A stretch of 64,000 nt of DNA from Aquimarina spinulae (GCF_943373825.1 NZ_CALSBP010000002.1:310001-374000), one strand, 5' to 3'. Positions 7,481-18,600 are shown, counted from the first letter of the stretch. Numbers and translations: made by a program. The notes: generated from the sequence alone by a model not told the origin.

Positions 7481-8749
7481 TCATATCAAAAACTGAAACA
7501 AATCAGGTTTATCATTAAGGTAATCTCCAAAGAAATTAAGGGCCTTCATCCTGGAGACCAAAGGTTCTAAATCTTTCTTGTCTTTTAGTTCAATTCCAAC
7601 CACTGCGGGGCCATTTTCTCTACTAGATTTTTTCGAATATTCGAAATGTGTGATATCATCATTTGGGCCCAGCACTTCTCCTACAAATTGTTTTAATGCA
7701 CCCGCTCGTTGTGGAAAACGAACAATGAAATAGTGTTTTAAATCTGCATATAACAAAGCTCTTTCTTTAATCTCTGCAGTACGGGTAATATCATTATTAC
7801 TACCACTTACAATACACACTACATTTTTGCCTTTGATCTTATCTTTATAAAACTCTAGAGCTGCCAAGGTTAATGCTCCTGCAGGTTCGACTACAATAGC
7901 ATCTCTATTGTATAAATCTAAAATGGTCTGGCATACCAATCCTTCGGGGACTGTATACATATCAGAGAGGTATTCTTTACAAATATCAAAGTTAAGATCT
8001 CCTACTTTCTGAACTGCTGCACCATCGATAAATTTGTCAATATTAAAAATCTCTGTATTCTTATTATTTTGGATAGATGATAACATAGAAGGTGCTCCTT
8101 CTGGTTCGACACCAATAATTTTTGTTTTTGGCGATAAGGCTTTCATTGCTCCACATAATCCCGAGGCCAAACCACCGCCACCAATAGCTACAAAAATGTA
8201 ATCAATAGGTACATCGGTCTGCTTAAAAATCTCAAGCCCTATTGTTCCTTGCCCTTCTATAGTTTTTGGATCCTCAAAAGGATGCACAAAGATTTTTCCT
8301 TCAGAAGTACAGGTTTCCATCGCTGCTTTATACGAATCATCAAATGTATCGCCTTCGAGAACAATTTTTACATGATCACCACCAAACATTTGCGTCTGTG
8401 CTACCTTTTGTTTTGGGGTTACCGAAGGCATATAAACCGTACCTTCTATTCCCAAATGATGGCAGGCAAATGCCACTCCTTGCGCATGATTACCTGCACT
8501 GGCACAAACAACTCCCTTTTCTAGTTCTTCTTTGGTAAGTGAACTTATTTTATTAAAAGCACCTCTTATCTTATACGAACGAACACGTTGAAGATCTTCT
8601 CGTTTCAATAAAATATTAGCGTCGTATCTGCGAGAATACCGAATACTATTCATAAGAGGAGTAACCATAGCCACTTCTTTTATCGTTGAAGCTGCCTTTT
8701 GGATATCCTCTAATTCAGGGAAATAGGTTGTGGTGGTTATGGTACTCAT
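7481..8749 (-). CDS. ilvA: Threonine ammonia-lyase (threonine dehydratase)
   Basis: PLP enzyme that deaminates threonine to 2-oxobutyrate, the entry to isoleucine synthesis. The PLP lysine is in RSYKIRGAFN (K60), and the GGGGLASG phosphate loop is near residue 190. At 422 aa it has one C-terminal ACT-like regulatory domain (about residues 335-422) instead of the double ACT region of the E. coli enzyme. It is the last gene of the ilvDBNCA run, 275 nt after ilvC, and its place in the ilv cluster supports a biosynthetic role. Confidence 0.92.
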   Translation of the reverse strand: MSTITTTTYFPELEDIQKAASTIKEVAMVTPLMNSIRYSRRYDANILLKREDLQRVRSYKIRGAFNKISSLTKEELEKGVVCASAGNHAQGVAFACHHLGIEGTVYMPSVTPKQKVAQTQMFGGDHVKIVLEGDTFDDSYKAAMETCTSEGKIFVHPFEDPKTIEGQGTIGLEIFKQTDVPIDYIFVAIGGGGLASGLCGAMKALSPKTKIIGVEPEGAPSMLSSIQNNKNTEIFNIDKFIDGAAVQKVGDLNFDICKEYLSDMYTVPEGLVCQTILDLYNRDAIVVEPAGALTLAALEFYKDKIKGKNVVCIVSGSNNDITRTAEIKERALLYADLKHYFIVRFPQRAGALKQFVGEVLGPNDDITHFEYSKKSSRENGPAVVGIELKDKKDLEPLVSRMKALNFFGDYLNDKPDLFQFLI

Positions 8750-8837
8750 AATTTAAGTTTACGCTGGTCTTTTATATTATCCTGTTTAATTTTGAAATAG
8801 CACTAATAAATAGTTTCTTTTACACCTATTTTTCGTT

Positions 8838-8877
8838 AAAAAATATAACCGTAGCTATGGCTATGCTAATATTTTTT
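8838..8877. repeat. Hairpin with a GTAGCTATGGCTATG core, ilvC-ilvA spacer
   Basis: The arms AAAAAATAT (8838-8846) and ATATTTTTT (8869-8877) flank the core CCGTAGCTATGGCTATGC, itself a short inverted repeat. A closely similar core occurs inside the element at 22032-22193. In either direction it has the look of a stem with a terminal U-run, so it might attenuate read-through from ilvC to ilvA. Confidence 0.6.
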
Positions 8878-9024
8878 GTCTTGAATACGTGCAAAATAAA
8901 TTCAATTTCTACACGCACGATTTCAAAGTTAAACTGGGGTATTCTTGCCGGCTCAGATCCATCAAAGGTTACACAATACACATCTCAAAACTCTAACAGA
9001 CCTGGCCTGACAAAATTAAATGTA

Positions 9025-10500
9025 TTATACTATAGGCTTCATTGCTGTCATCGATGCTCTTAGTCGAGAGCCAACAACTTCTATAGGGTGATTTCTTATA
9101 ATTGCATTTACTTCTATTAGCTTAGCATTATCTACTCCATTCTCTTTTCCTTCATCGTATGCTTTTCCGATAACATCGGTATCTATTTTTTTCATAAAAT
9201 CTGCTAGTAAAGGCTTACAAGCATGATCAAATAAATAACAACCGTATTCTGCAGTATCAGAGATCACACGATTCATTTCAAACAATTTCTTACGTGCAAT
9301 CGTATTGGCAATAAGCGGAGTTTCGTGTAATGACTCGTAATATGCAGACTCTTCAATAATTCCAGAATCTGTCATTGCTTCAAAAGCCAGTTCAACTCCT
9401 GCTCTTACCATAGCTACCATTAATACACCATTATCATAGAATTCTTGTTCAGAAATTTCAATATCTCCTGCAGGAGTTTTCTCGAATGCCGTCTCTCCTG
9501 TTGCTGCTCTCCACGATAATAGATTTTTATCATCATTAGCCCAGTCTTCCATCATCGTTTTAGAAAAATGCCCTTGCATGATATCATCCATATGTTTTCT
9601 AAACAACGGACGCATGATACTCTTTAATTCTTCAGAAAGCTCAAATGCCTTAATCTTTGATAAATTTGATAATCGATCCATCATATTTGTGATTCCTCCA
9701 TACTTCATCCCTTCGGTAATGGTTTCCCAACCGTATTGGATTAATTTAGAAGCGTATCCTGCATCGATTCCTTTTTCTAACATTTTGTCAAAACATAAAA
9801 TAGATCCGGTTTGCAGTAACCCACATAGAATGGTCTGCTCTCCCATAAGATCTGATTTTACTTCGGCTACAAAAGAAGATTCTAGCACTCCTGCTCTATG
9901 ACCACCTGTTCCTGCTGCATAGGCTTTTGCCTGATCTAAACCATGCCCTTGGGGGTCATTTTCTGGATGTACCGCTATTAATGTAGGTACTCCAAATCCT
10001 CTTTTATACTCTTCTCTTACTTCTGATCCCGGACATTTTGGTGCTACCATAATCACAGTAAGATCATCTCTCACTTCCATACCTTCTTCTACAATATTAA
10101 ATCCGTGTGAGTATGATAAAGTAGCTCCTTTTTTCATTAGTGGCATTACTGTAGTTACCACTTGAGTATGTTGTTTATCTGGTGTCAAATTAATAACCAC
10201 ATCTGCATTAGGAATCAATTCTTCATAGGTCCCTACATCGAATCCATTGTCAGATGCATTTTTGAAAGATTGTCTTTTTTCTTTGATCGCAGCTTCACGA
10301 AGCGCATACGAAATATCCAAACCAGAGTCTCTCATGTTTAACCCTTGATTAAGTCCCTGAGCTCCACACCCTACGATAACCATTTTTTTCCCTTTTAATG
10401 CGTCTACACCTGCCGAAAACTCTTCAGCATCCATAAATCTACATTTTCCTAGTTGTGTTAGTTGATCTCTTAATGATAGCGTATTAAAGTAATTTGCCAT
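9025..10500 (-). CDS. ilvC: Ketol-acid reductoisomerase, class II (long form)
   Basis: NADPH- and Mg-dependent isomerisation and reduction in valine/isoleucine synthesis. The Rossmann loop [10 protein letters not shown] begins at residue 45. At 491 aa it is the long, class II (E. coli-like) form with a duplicated C-terminal knotted domain; most bacteria have about 330 aa. The conserved E-x-x-x-D metal site lies in [17 protein letters not shown]. It follows ilvN after 178 nt that hold small inverted repeats. Confidence 0.95.
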   Translation of the reverse strand: MANYFNTLSLRDQLTQLGKCRFMDAEEFSAGVDALKGKKMVIVGCGAQGLNQGLNMRDSGLDISYALREAAIKEKRQSFKNASDNGFDVGTYEELIPNADVVINLTPDKQHTQVVTTVMPLMKKGATLSYSHGFNIVEEGMEVRDDLTVIMVAPKCPGSEVREEYKRGFGVPTLIAVHPENDPQGHGLDQAKAYAAGTGGHRAGVLESSFVAEVKSDLMGEQTILCGLLQTGSILCFDKMLEKGIDAGYASKLIQYGWETITEGMKYGGITNMMDRLSNLSKIKAFELSEELKSIMRPLFRKHMDDIMQGHFSKTMMEDWANDDKNLLSWRAATGETAFEKTPAGDIEISEQEFYDNGVLMVAMVRAGVELAFEAMTDSGIIEESAYYESLHETPLIANTIARKKLFEMNRVISDTAEYGCYLFDHACKPLLADFMKKIDTDVIGKAYDEGKENGVDNAKLIEVNAIIRNHPIEVVGSRLRASMTAMKPIV

Positions 10501-10560
10501 TTCTTTCTTAATTTGTTGTGATTTCCGTTAGGAAATTTGATTTAATTTTATTTTTAGTTG

Positions 10561-10672
10561 TTTCGATTTTTATGGTGTATCCCTGAGTCAAATTCAGGGT
10601 CGGGCTATTCGCTATATCTTTTTGATTGTCATCCTAAGTTATTAAGGAGACAACCAAAAAGGATGTCACTAC
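10561..10672. repeat. REP-like palindromic spacer between ilvN and ilvC
   Basis: The spacer contains CCCTGA/TCAGGG-type dyads (about 10580-10600), the motif ATTCGCTATATC (10607-10618), and a longer imperfect stem pairing CTTTTTGATTGTC with GACAACCAAAAAG. This resembles the intergenic palindromes seen elsewhere in the window and is probably a remnant of a dispersed repeat, not a gene. Confidence 0.45.
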
Positions 10673-10678
10673 TATCCC

Positions 10679-11212
10679 TTACACAGCTTCCATTCCAAAA
10701 TTTTCTAATATTTTAGAAATATGCAGCTTCTCTTTTGTTATTGAAATTCTTCCAGAACGCACAAATTGCATTAAACCATAAGGTTCTAATTGATCATACA
10801 AAGCTTCAACATCTCTGCGTCGTCCTGTCTTTTCTAATACAAAAAACTCTGGAGTTACGGTAACAATATTAGCATTACTGTCCTTGATTACATTCTGGAT
10901 TTTACGTTCCTCGAATAACAGTTTTGAAGCAATCTTAAACAAAGCCGTTTCCTGATAAATAGTCTCATCATCTTTATGATAAAAAGCTTTAATCACTTCT
11001 ATTTGTTTTTCAATCTGCCCAATAATCTTTTTTACCTGTTCTTCAGTTATGTTCACCACGATTGTAAAACGAAATACATCCTTAATCTCTGATACAGAAG
11101 CTGTAAAACTTTCAAGATTGATATGACGTCTTAAAAATATTGCTGAAATCCTGTTCAACAACCCTATATTATTTTCAGTATATACTGATATGGTATAATT
11201 TTCTTTTTTCAT
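10679..11212 (-). CDS. ilvN: Acetolactate synthase small (regulatory) subunit
   Basis: 177 aa. The N-terminal ACT domain (YTISVYTENNIGLLNRISAIF, residues 6-26) binds valine for feedback inhibition, and a C-terminal domain activates the catalytic subunit. Length is normal for IlvN/IlvH. It lies directly downstream of ilvB (82 nt) on the same strand, so the two subunits are co-expressed. Confidence 0.93.
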   Translation of the reverse strand: MKKENYTISVYTENNIGLLNRISAIFLRRHINLESFTASVSEIKDVFRFTIVVNITEEQVKKIIGQIEKQIEVIKAFYHKDDETIYQETALFKIASKLLFEERKIQNVIKDSNANIVTVTPEFFVLEKTGRRRDVEALYDQLEPYGLMQFVRSGRISITKEKLHISKILENFGMEAV

Positions 11213-11294
11213 TACTAGTATATTGTATCATTGCATAGATTCCAGCCAAAGCCTATACAGAGTGTAGACGAAGTGCCAGAATAACAAAATTCTA

Positions 11295-13028
11295 TTATTC
11301 TAATCTTATATCCGAAACTGATGCTCCTGTAGGAATCATCGGAAACACATTATTTTCTTTTTCGACACATACTTCTAAAAAATATGCTTCTTTACTTGCT
11401 ATCATCTCTGCGATTGCTTCTTGTAAATTCTCTCTTTTGGTAACTCTGGTAGATTTGATATGATACCCTTCTGCTATTTTTATAAAATCTGGATTTACCA
11501 TCTCTGTAGACGCATATCGTTTATCAAAAAATAGTTGTTGCCATTGGCGTACCATTCCCAGGAAATCATTGTTTAGCACTACGATCTTTACTGGTACTTT
11601 GGTTTGGAAAATTGTACCCAACTCCTGTATTGTCATCTGGTATCCACCGTCTCCTATAATCGCTACTACTTCTCTATCCGGGACTCCCATTTTTGCACCG
11701 ATCGCTGCAGGTAATGCAAATCCCATTGTACCTAAACCTCCAGAAGTAATATTGCTCTTAGACTTATTAAACTCGGCATATCTACAAGCCATCATTTGGT
11801 GCTGTCCTACATCAGATACAATGACTGCATCTCCTTTGGTTTCTTCATTAATTCTTCTAAGCACTTCGCCCATAGACAGGCCTTCATTACTAGGGTACAA
11901 TTCTTCTTTGATTACTTTATCATATTCTATTGCATCATAATCTCTAAACTCCTGTACCCATGAATCATGAGAATTTGATTGCACCATCGAAAGTATCTGC
12001 GCTAATGTATTTTTCACATTACCCATTACTGCAACATCTACTTTTACATTTTTATTTATCTCTGCCGGATCAATCTCAAAATGTATGATTTTGGCCTGCT
12101 TGGCATAGGTTTCTAAATTACCAGTAACTCTATCATCAAAACGCATTCCGATTGCCAGTAATAAATCACATTCGTTGGTTAGCTTATTTGGCCCGTAGTT
12201 ACCATGCATACCAACCATTCCTACATTTAATAGGTGTGATGTTGGTAGTGCAGAAAGTCCCAAAATAGTCCATGCAGATGGGATTCCTGATTTCTCTATA
12301 AAGTTTTTCAACTCTTCTTCTGCTTCTCCAAGGATTACTCCCTGACCAAAGACAATCATCGGTTTTTTTGCTTTGTTTATCAGTTTTGCTGCCTGTTCCA
12401 AACTTTTTAGATCTGTTTCGGGTACAGGTTTATAACTACGTACACCTTTACATTTCTCATACGCAAAGTCTAATTCGCCAAACTGTGCATCTTTTGTAAT
12501 ATCTATTAATACAGGGCCTGGTCGACCAGAGCGCGCAATATAAAAAGCTTTAGCTAATACAGCAGGAATATCTTCGGCCTTGGTAACCTGATGGTTCCAT
12601 TTGGTGATTGGTGTAGAGATTCCTATAATATCAGTTTCCTGAAACGCATCAGATCCTAGCAAGTGTGATCCAACCTGACCTGTAATACATACCATAGGTG
12701 TAGAGTCTATTTGTGCATCTGCGATTCCCGTTACAAAATTAGTAGCTCCCGGTCCAGAAGTAGCAATAGCAACTCCAACTTTACCACTCGTTCTTGCATA
12801 TCCTTGTGCCGCATGAGTTGCTCCTTGCTCATGCCTTGTTAATACATGATGCAATTGATCTCTATATTTGTATAGTTCATCATAGACCGGCATTATAGCT
12901 CCGCCAGGGTATCCATAAATTAAATCTACTCCTTCTGCCAACAAGCATCGAATTACCGCCTCTGCACCTGTCATACGCTTTGTTGATATTTTGGTTTCTT
13001 TTTTTAACGTTTGCGTTTGTGTTTCCAT
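11295..13028 (-). CDS. ilvB: Acetolactate synthase large (catalytic) subunit
   Basis: ThDP- and FAD-dependent condensation of pyruvate with pyruvate or 2-oxobutyrate. The catalytic Glu is in TRHEQGATHAA (E67), the ThDP/Mg motif is GDGGYQMT...NNDFLGMVRQW in the C-terminal third, and SGGLGTMGFALPAAIG precedes it. Length 577 aa fits AHAS large subunits. It lies in the ilvD-ilvB-ilvN order; the 179-nt spacer to ilvD holds several short hairpins. Confidence 0.95.
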   Translation of the reverse strand: METQTQTLKKETKISTKRMTGAEAVIRCLLAEGVDLIYGYPGGAIMPVYDELYKYRDQLHHVLTRHEQGATHAAQGYARTSGKVGVAIATSGPGATNFVTGIADAQIDSTPMVCITGQVGSHLLGSDAFQETDIIGISTPITKWNHQVTKAEDIPAVLAKAFYIARSGRPGPVLIDITKDAQFGELDFAYEKCKGVRSYKPVPETDLKSLEQAAKLINKAKKPMIVFGQGVILGEAEEELKNFIEKSGIPSAWTILGLSALPTSHLLNVGMVGMHGNYGPNKLTNECDLLLAIGMRFDDRVTGNLETYAKQAKIIHFEIDPAEINKNVKVDVAVMGNVKNTLAQILSMVQSNSHDSWVQEFRDYDAIEYDKVIKEELYPSNEGLSMGEVLRRINEETKGDAVIVSDVGQHQMMACRYAEFNKSKSNITSGGLGTMGFALPAAIGAKMGVPDREVVAIIGDGGYQMTIQELGTIFQTKVPVKIVVLNNDFLGMVRQWQQLFFDKRYASTEMVNPDFIKIAEGYHIKSTRVTKRENLQEAIAEMIASKEAYFLEVCVEKENNVFPMIPTGASVSDIRLE

Positions 13029-13039
13029 ACACTCTTATT

Positions 13040-13203
13040 TTAGAGGCTAGACTTTTAGAAACTAGAGTCTAGACTTTTTTTAGATTCTGATCTTCATCAG
13101 AATGATAATTTATCTTTTAATCAGCATCAAATGCTGTACTTTTTTAGATTTTAGCCTTTACTAGAATGGCACTTCACTTCGAATCAATGCTTTGCATTGG
13201 AGT
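13040..13203. repeat. Cluster of short hairpins between ilvD and ilvB
   Basis: At least four small inverted repeats lie in this spacer, including ATTCTGAT-CTTC-ATCAGAAT (13084-13103), CAGCAT-CAA-ATGCTG and CAATGC-TTT-GCATTG. They resemble intergenic palindromes and may shape mRNA processing inside the operon. Confidence 0.55.
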
Positions 13204-13207
13204 ACTT

Positions 13208-14884
13208 TTAGAATTCATCGGTTACACACCCCTGTGATGCAGAGGATACTGTATGTGCGTATTTGTACAGCACTCCTTTCTCGAACTTTAATGCAGGTTG
13301 AACCCAGGAAGCTTTTCTTTTTTCGATCTCAGCTTCACTAATCGCTACAGTAATCGAATTGGTCTCTGCATCAATAGTAATAACATCTCCATCTTTTACT
13401 AAAGCAATCAAACCTCCTTCTTGTGCTTCAGGTGTGATATGTCCAACAACAAATCCATGTGTTCCTCCAGAAAATCTTCCATCTGTAATTAAGGCTACGT
13501 CTTTACCCAAACCGGCTCCCATAATAGCAGCTGTAGGCTTCAACATTTCTGGCATTCCTGGTCCTCCTTTTGGTCCTTCATATCTTATGACGACTACATC
13601 TCCTTTTTCTACTTTTCCATCTCTAATACCATCATTAGCATCATACTCTCCATCAAAAACTTTGGCTTTTCCTTGAAAACGCAATCCTTCTTTACCTGTG
13701 ATTTTTGCAACACATCCATCTTCAGACAGGTTACCAAACATGATTCTAAGGTGTCCTGTTGGTTTAATTGGATTCTCTATAGGCTTGATAACATCCTGTC
13801 CTTCTGCAAGATCAGGAACGTCCAATAAGTTTTCTGCAATTGTTTTTCCGGTAACGGTCAAACAATCTCCGTGTAACAATCCTTTCTTTAAAAGGTATTT
13901 TAATACCGCAGGAATTCCTCCAACTTCATGCACATCTTCCATTAGGTATTTTCCACTTGGTTTAAGGTCTGCCAAAAACGGTGTTTCGTCACTAATTCTC
14001 TGAAAATCTGCTAATGTGAACTCTACATCTGCAGCCCTGGCAATTGCCAAAAAGTGCAATACGGCATTCGTAGACCCCCCCAGTACAGTAACTAATCGTA
14101 TTGCATTTTCGAGTGATTTTTTGGTTACTATATCTTTAGGTTTGATATCCTTTTCTAATAATGTTCGCATAGCGCGACCTGCCTGGATACTTTCTTCCTC
14201 TTTATTTTTACTTATTGCAGGATTCGAAGAATTATAGGGTAATGACATTCCTAACGCTTCGATTGCAGAGGCCATCGTATTTGCAGTATACATCCCTCCA
14301 CAAGCTCCTGCACCCGGACATGCTTTCTCTATAACACTTTTGTACTCTGTTTGTGTTATTGTACCGGCTACTTTTTCTCCCCAGGCTTCGAAAGCAGAAA
14401 CTACATCTAATTTTTTACCTTCGTGACATCCAGATGCTATGGTTCCTCCATAAACTAAAATCGAAGGGCGGTCTAATCGAAGCATTGCCATTAATGCCCC
14501 TGGCATATTTTTATCGCAACCAACAACAGTTACCATACCATCATAAGACATTGCCTGTACTACAGTTTCCATCGAATCTGCGATTACATCACGAGATGGT
14601 AATGAAAAACGCATTCCTGGTGTTCCCATAGAAATCCCATCGCTTACTCCAATAGTATTAAATATAAGCCCGACGACATCTTCTTCTACTGTTCCTTGTT
14701 TTACCAATTTAGCAAGATCATTAAGATGCATGTTACATGGATTCCCTTCATAACCTGTACTGGCGATTCCGACTAATGGTTTATTAAAATCCTCATCGGT
14801 TAAACCAATTGCGTGAAGCATTGCCTGTGCCGCAGGTTGCGTGTCATCTTGAGTGACTTGTTTACTATACTTATTGATGCTCAT
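13208..14884 (-). CDS. ilvD: Dihydroxy-acid dehydratase
   Basis: Fe-S enzyme of the branched-chain pathway. The cluster cysteines are in [15 protein letters not shown] and [16 protein letters not shown], and the C-terminal [14 protein letters not shown] motif is present. Length 558 aa is normal. It is the first structural gene after the double attenuator region, so the whole ilvDBNCA run is probably controlled from the leader at 15440. Confidence 0.95.
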   Translation of the reverse strand: MSINKYSKQVTQDDTQPAAQAMLHAIGLTDEDFNKPLVGIASTGYEGNPCNMHLNDLAKLVKQGTVEEDVVGLIFNTIGVSDGISMGTPGMRFSLPSRDVIADSMETVVQAMSYDGMVTVVGCDKNMPGALMAMLRLDRPSILVYGGTIASGCHEGKKLDVVSAFEAWGEKVAGTITQTEYKSVIEKACPGAGACGGMYTANTMASAIEALGMSLPYNSSNPAISKNKEEESIQAGRAMRTLLEKDIKPKDIVTKKSLENAIRLVTVLGGSTNAVLHFLAIARAADVEFTLADFQRISDETPFLADLKPSGKYLMEDVHEVGGIPAVLKYLLKKGLLHGDCLTVTGKTIAENLLDVPDLAEGQDVIKPIENPIKPTGHLRIMFGNLSEDGCVAKITGKEGLRFQGKAKVFDGEYDANDGIRDGKVEKGDVVVIRYEGPKGGPGMPEMLKPTAAIMGAGLGKDVALITDGRFSGGTHGFVVGHITPEAQEGGLIALVKDGDVITIDAETNSITVAISEAEIEKRKASWVQPALKFEKGVLYKYAHTVSSASQGCVTDEF

Positions 14885-15131
14885 TTCTTTTTGAATATCA
14901 GTTTTTACGAATTATTTAAAATTTTAACTTTTACCCTATGATGTATGCATTAGATTGAATAAACCACAGTATAAAATTATTTTGTTGCAACTAAACACGT
15001 GTACATTATTCAATATCCTTACAATATCCAATAGTCTTTTTACACATGTTAATAATTGATTTACAGTATTTTATGTTTTTATAATTTACAATCACTATTT
15101 GATCATTTTATTTAAATATTCTTTATGTATC
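14885..15131. other. ilv leader, untranslated stretch after the second attenuator
   Basis: About 250 AT-rich nt between the second terminator and ilvD. I see no ORF with good start context, no further terminator and no clear protein site. Confidence 0.4.
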
Positions 15132-15162
15132 AAAAAAAACTCCCTTCATTTTCTGAAGGGAG
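15132..15162 (-). terminator. Second ilv attenuator terminator
   Basis: The minus-strand RNA forms a 9-bp stem (arms 15162-15154 and 15148-15140, CTCCCTTCA/TGAAGGGAG) with a 5-nt loop, followed by eight U residues. The left arm can pair instead with TGAAGGGA located just after the second leader-peptide stop codon, giving the antiterminator. Confidence 0.88.
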
Positions 15163-15196
15163 CCTGTATTTATTTGTATACAATAATGTCCCTTCA

Positions 15197-15259
15197 TCAT
15201 GGTGAAATAATCACGATAATGACAATGACATTACTAATTATATTGCTAAATATTCTCAT
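15197..15259 (-). CDS. Second ilv leader peptide (20 aa, Ile/Val-rich)
   Basis: ATG at 15259, stop at 15197. The peptide starts MRIFSNIISN and continues with an uninterrupted run of eight Ile and Val codons (VIVIIVII) before Ser-Pro. This run is the sensor: low charged tRNA-Ile or tRNA-Val would stall the ribosome there. The antiterminator strand TGAAGGGA follows the stop immediately, so a ribosome reaching the stop would mask it and let the terminator at 15132-15162 form. It can be transcribed only after read-through of the first terminator, unless an unseen promoter lies between. Confidence 0.82.
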   Translation of the reverse strand: MRIFSNIISNVIVIIVIISP

Positions 15260-15309
15260 TTCTATTTTTCAGAATTAATTTTAGATTCTAATCTTACTAC
15301 CTTTTATAC

Positions 15310-15344
15310 AAAAAAAAATCCCTTTACTCGAGTAAAGGGATTTT
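15310..15344 (-). terminator. First ilv attenuator terminator
   Basis: A perfect palindrome (15315-15344, core ATCCCTTTACTC/GAGTAAAGGGAT) is followed on the minus strand by a run of nine U residues (15318-15310). The ATCCCTT arm is complementary to AAGGGAT at the stop codon of the first leader peptide. Confidence 0.9.
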
Positions 15345-15374
15345 AATATCATATATATAGTATTAATACATCCC

Positions 15375-15440
15375 TTATCGAGGTGAAATAATCACCTCAA
15401 TGATAATGACTGTATTAATATTTATGTTTCTTGTATTCAT
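15375..15440 (-). CDS. First ilv leader peptide (21 aa, Ile/Val-rich)
   Basis: ATG at 15440, stop at 15375. The peptide begins MNTRNININT and has VIIIEVII (seven Ile/Val residues in eight codons) before Ser-Pro-Arg. The stop codon TAA is itself part of TAAGGGAT, the strand that can pair with the first terminator. A hairpin GAGGTGA/TCACCTC overlaps the Ile codons and could act as the pause structure. The end of this leader and that of the second peptide (VII-SP) are similar, so the two attenuators look like a duplication. Confidence 0.85.
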   Translation of the reverse strand: MNTRNININTVIIIEVIISPR

Positions 15441-15449
15441 TTATGTGTT

Positions 15450-15481
15450 CAAATATAGGAAAATATTTTTTTGAAATACAA
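15450..15481 (-). promoter_or_regulatory. Promoter of the ilv operon
   Basis: On the minus strand TTG (15481-15479) is followed after 21 nt by TATATTTG (15457-15450), an exact match to the Bacteroidota -33/-7 consensus TTG-N17-23-TAnnTTTG. Transcription would start only a few nt before the first leader ATG at 15440, so the leader is nearly leaderless. Confidence 0.7.
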
Positions 15482-15601
15482 ATACTAAATTAGTTTTTTA
15501 AATAAACTCGTCTTGACTTTTTTTGATTCAACCGAAAAAAGCCTCTATTCTCTAAGCGTTTTCAGGAAAAACCAAAAAAATATTTTTGTGAAGATTTAGT
15601 T

Positions 15602-15634
15602 TAAAAAAAGACCTTCCATTAAAATGAAAGGTCC
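15602..15634 (-). terminator. Terminator downstream of the T9SS metalloprotease
   Basis: The minus-strand RNA forms a stem pairing GACCTTTCATT with AATGGAAGGTC (one T-G wobble) followed by a run of seven U residues, about 50 nt after the protease stop codon. Confidence 0.75.
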
Positions 15635-15682
15635 TATTTTTTTAAAAGCCTGAATTCTTGTTATTTAGAATCCAATTTTATA

Positions 15683-18600
15683 TTAAAACTTAACAAGCCT
15701 TAAGGTTTCTATATGTTTATTGGCTTGTATTTTTACAAAATAATTCCCAGAGGATTTTATTTGATCTCCTAACAGTATGGTACCCGGGTTTTTACTATAC
15801 TTTTTATGGATCAATTCTTTTCCTAATAAGTTATATACGGTTATTGTAAATGTATCACTTTCTAATCTTGATACATCTATGGTAACAGTTTCTTCAAATG
15901 GATTAGGGTATATACTAACCTTATTTTCTGAAGTTCTCTCTTTTTGTCTAGTCGGTCTTTTTGTAAGTAAACCTTGACCAGCTGTAGTATTATATGCATA
16001 ATCCTTGATTGTATATGACAATCCATCACTGGCTACAGTAGCATAAAACCATCCATAGTGTGTGTTCCCTCCTATTTTAAAGGTAAACCCTATATAACCA
16101 GATTTACTTCTCCAATCTGTATATGAAGATGAACTTACCACAAAACTATTAGAATTGGCTACAAAATTACTGGCTACACCAATCTCGATTCCTTCTCCGA
16201 TAAATGTGGCATTACTAGTTGTTCCTTCACAAACCACATTTTTTCCATAGCTCACTAATCGAAGTGAATTATTAGTGAACCATGCTCCAAAATCATTATC
16301 ATCACCAACTTCTATTCTAAAGAAATTCCAGGTACTTGAAGAGCTTGTTGTTTCGTCACTCATATCTACATAAACCACAGTTCCATTAGTAGCACAAGGA
16401 CTGCAAGATCCTCCGCAATCAACTCCGGTTTCATTACCATTCTGAATTCCATCATTACAGGTTGGTGTAGTTGTACCTCCAATTCTTATGGTATAATCCT
16501 CTACTTCACCCAAATAAGTATCAGTACCACAAGGTGTTATTTTTGCTTCAGAACCATATCCAACTCGAACTCTCATTCGCAACGAAGTATTAGAAATTGC
16601 TCCAGAAGGAGGAGTTATATTAGCCGAATAAGGACCCGCACCATATCTGGAATACACTAACTCTCCTGCATCAGTAAAATCTCCATTATTATTCCAGTCA
16701 ATCCATACGCCTACCGCATTATATGTCCAGGTATTATTATTCATGGTTATCGTTAATGCCGTTGCTTGCCCGTTAGTAAGGTTTGTAGACTGATTGGTAA
16801 AATCATTATATGCAGCATTTGTGGAACTATTATTTATAGATCCTAAGCTAACATTGGTAATGTGTAAGGTAGCATTTTGAGTAGTCGAAGCTGCACAGTA
16901 GTTTACATTTGTATTACAAGGGTTACAATCAGGCCCACCACAATCAACTCCGGTTTCATTACCATTCTGAATGCCATCATTACATGTTGGGTCTACTGTA
17001 CAAGGGTCACAATCAGGCCCACCACAATCTACACCAGTTTCATTACCATTTTGAATACCATCATTACAGGTTGGATTCGAACTTCCTCCTTTAATAAACA
17101 CAAAATAATCTTCTACTTCATCACCATTAGTTCTTGCTGTTCCACAAGGCTCAGGGGCAGTATGTATTTTATAACGTACTCTTAATCTGGTCGCGCCGCT
17201 TTTTGCAGTATTCGGAACTACAACTGTTTTTGTTATACCTCCGGCACCATTGGTTGCCAGTAAAACTTCTTCACCTGCATCTTCAAAATCTCCATCTTTA
17301 TTCCAATCAATCCAAGCTCCAAAATAATTAGGGTCCCAAAAATCGATTCCCGGATTAACGGTTAAAGTATAAGACCCTCCTTTAACAAGATTGGTTCCCA
17401 GATTCGTAAAATCAGAATACGAACTATTTTCACTTTTATTAATGATATCCCCAAAGATCACTTCGTCTATATAGTTATTACCCTGATAACCCGCAGCACA
17501 ATAATTTGTAGGCATAGGATCAGGATTTCCATCTGTTATACTAAAATTAGCATTGGTAACATCGAAAAAGATATGATTGGTACCTCTTACCATAATTCTA
17601 TTTACACCTCCTTCATTGTCAGGTATAGTAATTTGTTGAGAACCATCATTAGGTACTGCCGAAGCTAATGTTATTGGGTATGTATTTCCACCATTTGTAG
17701 ATAACAAAATATCAACAGTTGCTGCATTTACCCCATTTCCTGTAGTTCCTGCTACATTCCAGGTTACCGTTTGTGTAGAACCTACGGGCGCATCAAATCT
17801 AGTGTTTTGAGAAGTAACCACAAAAGGACCAGCAGTTCCACTTACCGTAATAACAGCATCCTTAGAATCTGTATTACCTCCTCCCGGATGATTATCCCTT
17901 ACTGTGAATCTAAAATTCATAGTTCTAGCAACAGAAGGTGTTACCTCCCATTCAGAAGAAGCATTTCCAGCTTTTATGGTAGAAAGGTTAGGCATATAAC
18001 GATTTGGAGAGGATGAAGGTGGTTTATAACGGAATAAAGGGCCGCTAGTTGACGTAGCACGAGGAGGCATCGGAGCTATTTCTTTATCCATTTGGTTCCA
18101 GGTATATGTTAGTTGGCTGGAGGCAGTATTAGGATCAGTAGCTGATCCTTCTAATATAAATGGAGTAGATCTTGGAATCGTATAATTACCTCCTATACTA
18201 GCTACTGGCGCACTATTACCTATTGATCTTAAGGTAGCACAACTTTCAATGCTTACAATATGATTCCACATTTCATCTATTTGTTTCGCATGAAAAAAAA
18301 CATATTGCGTATTTTCTGTATTAGGAGCACAACCTGTATATGCCATGATAGTATTACCCCCTCCTGGTTCAACAGCACCTTCGTCAAGACGATTACCCCC
18401 ACAGGAGTTGTTAAACGAATGGTTAGCACCGAATTGATGGCCTATTTCATGAACGAATGTGCGATAGAAATAATCTGCGACAGATGTGAAAGGATGTGCG
18501 CCAGTAGCTCCCTGGGCTTTTTTACTATCATCACACACAGCTCTTAAAGCTCCACGTCCAGTCCCATCTGAATCTAAAACATGACCAATATCATAGTTAG

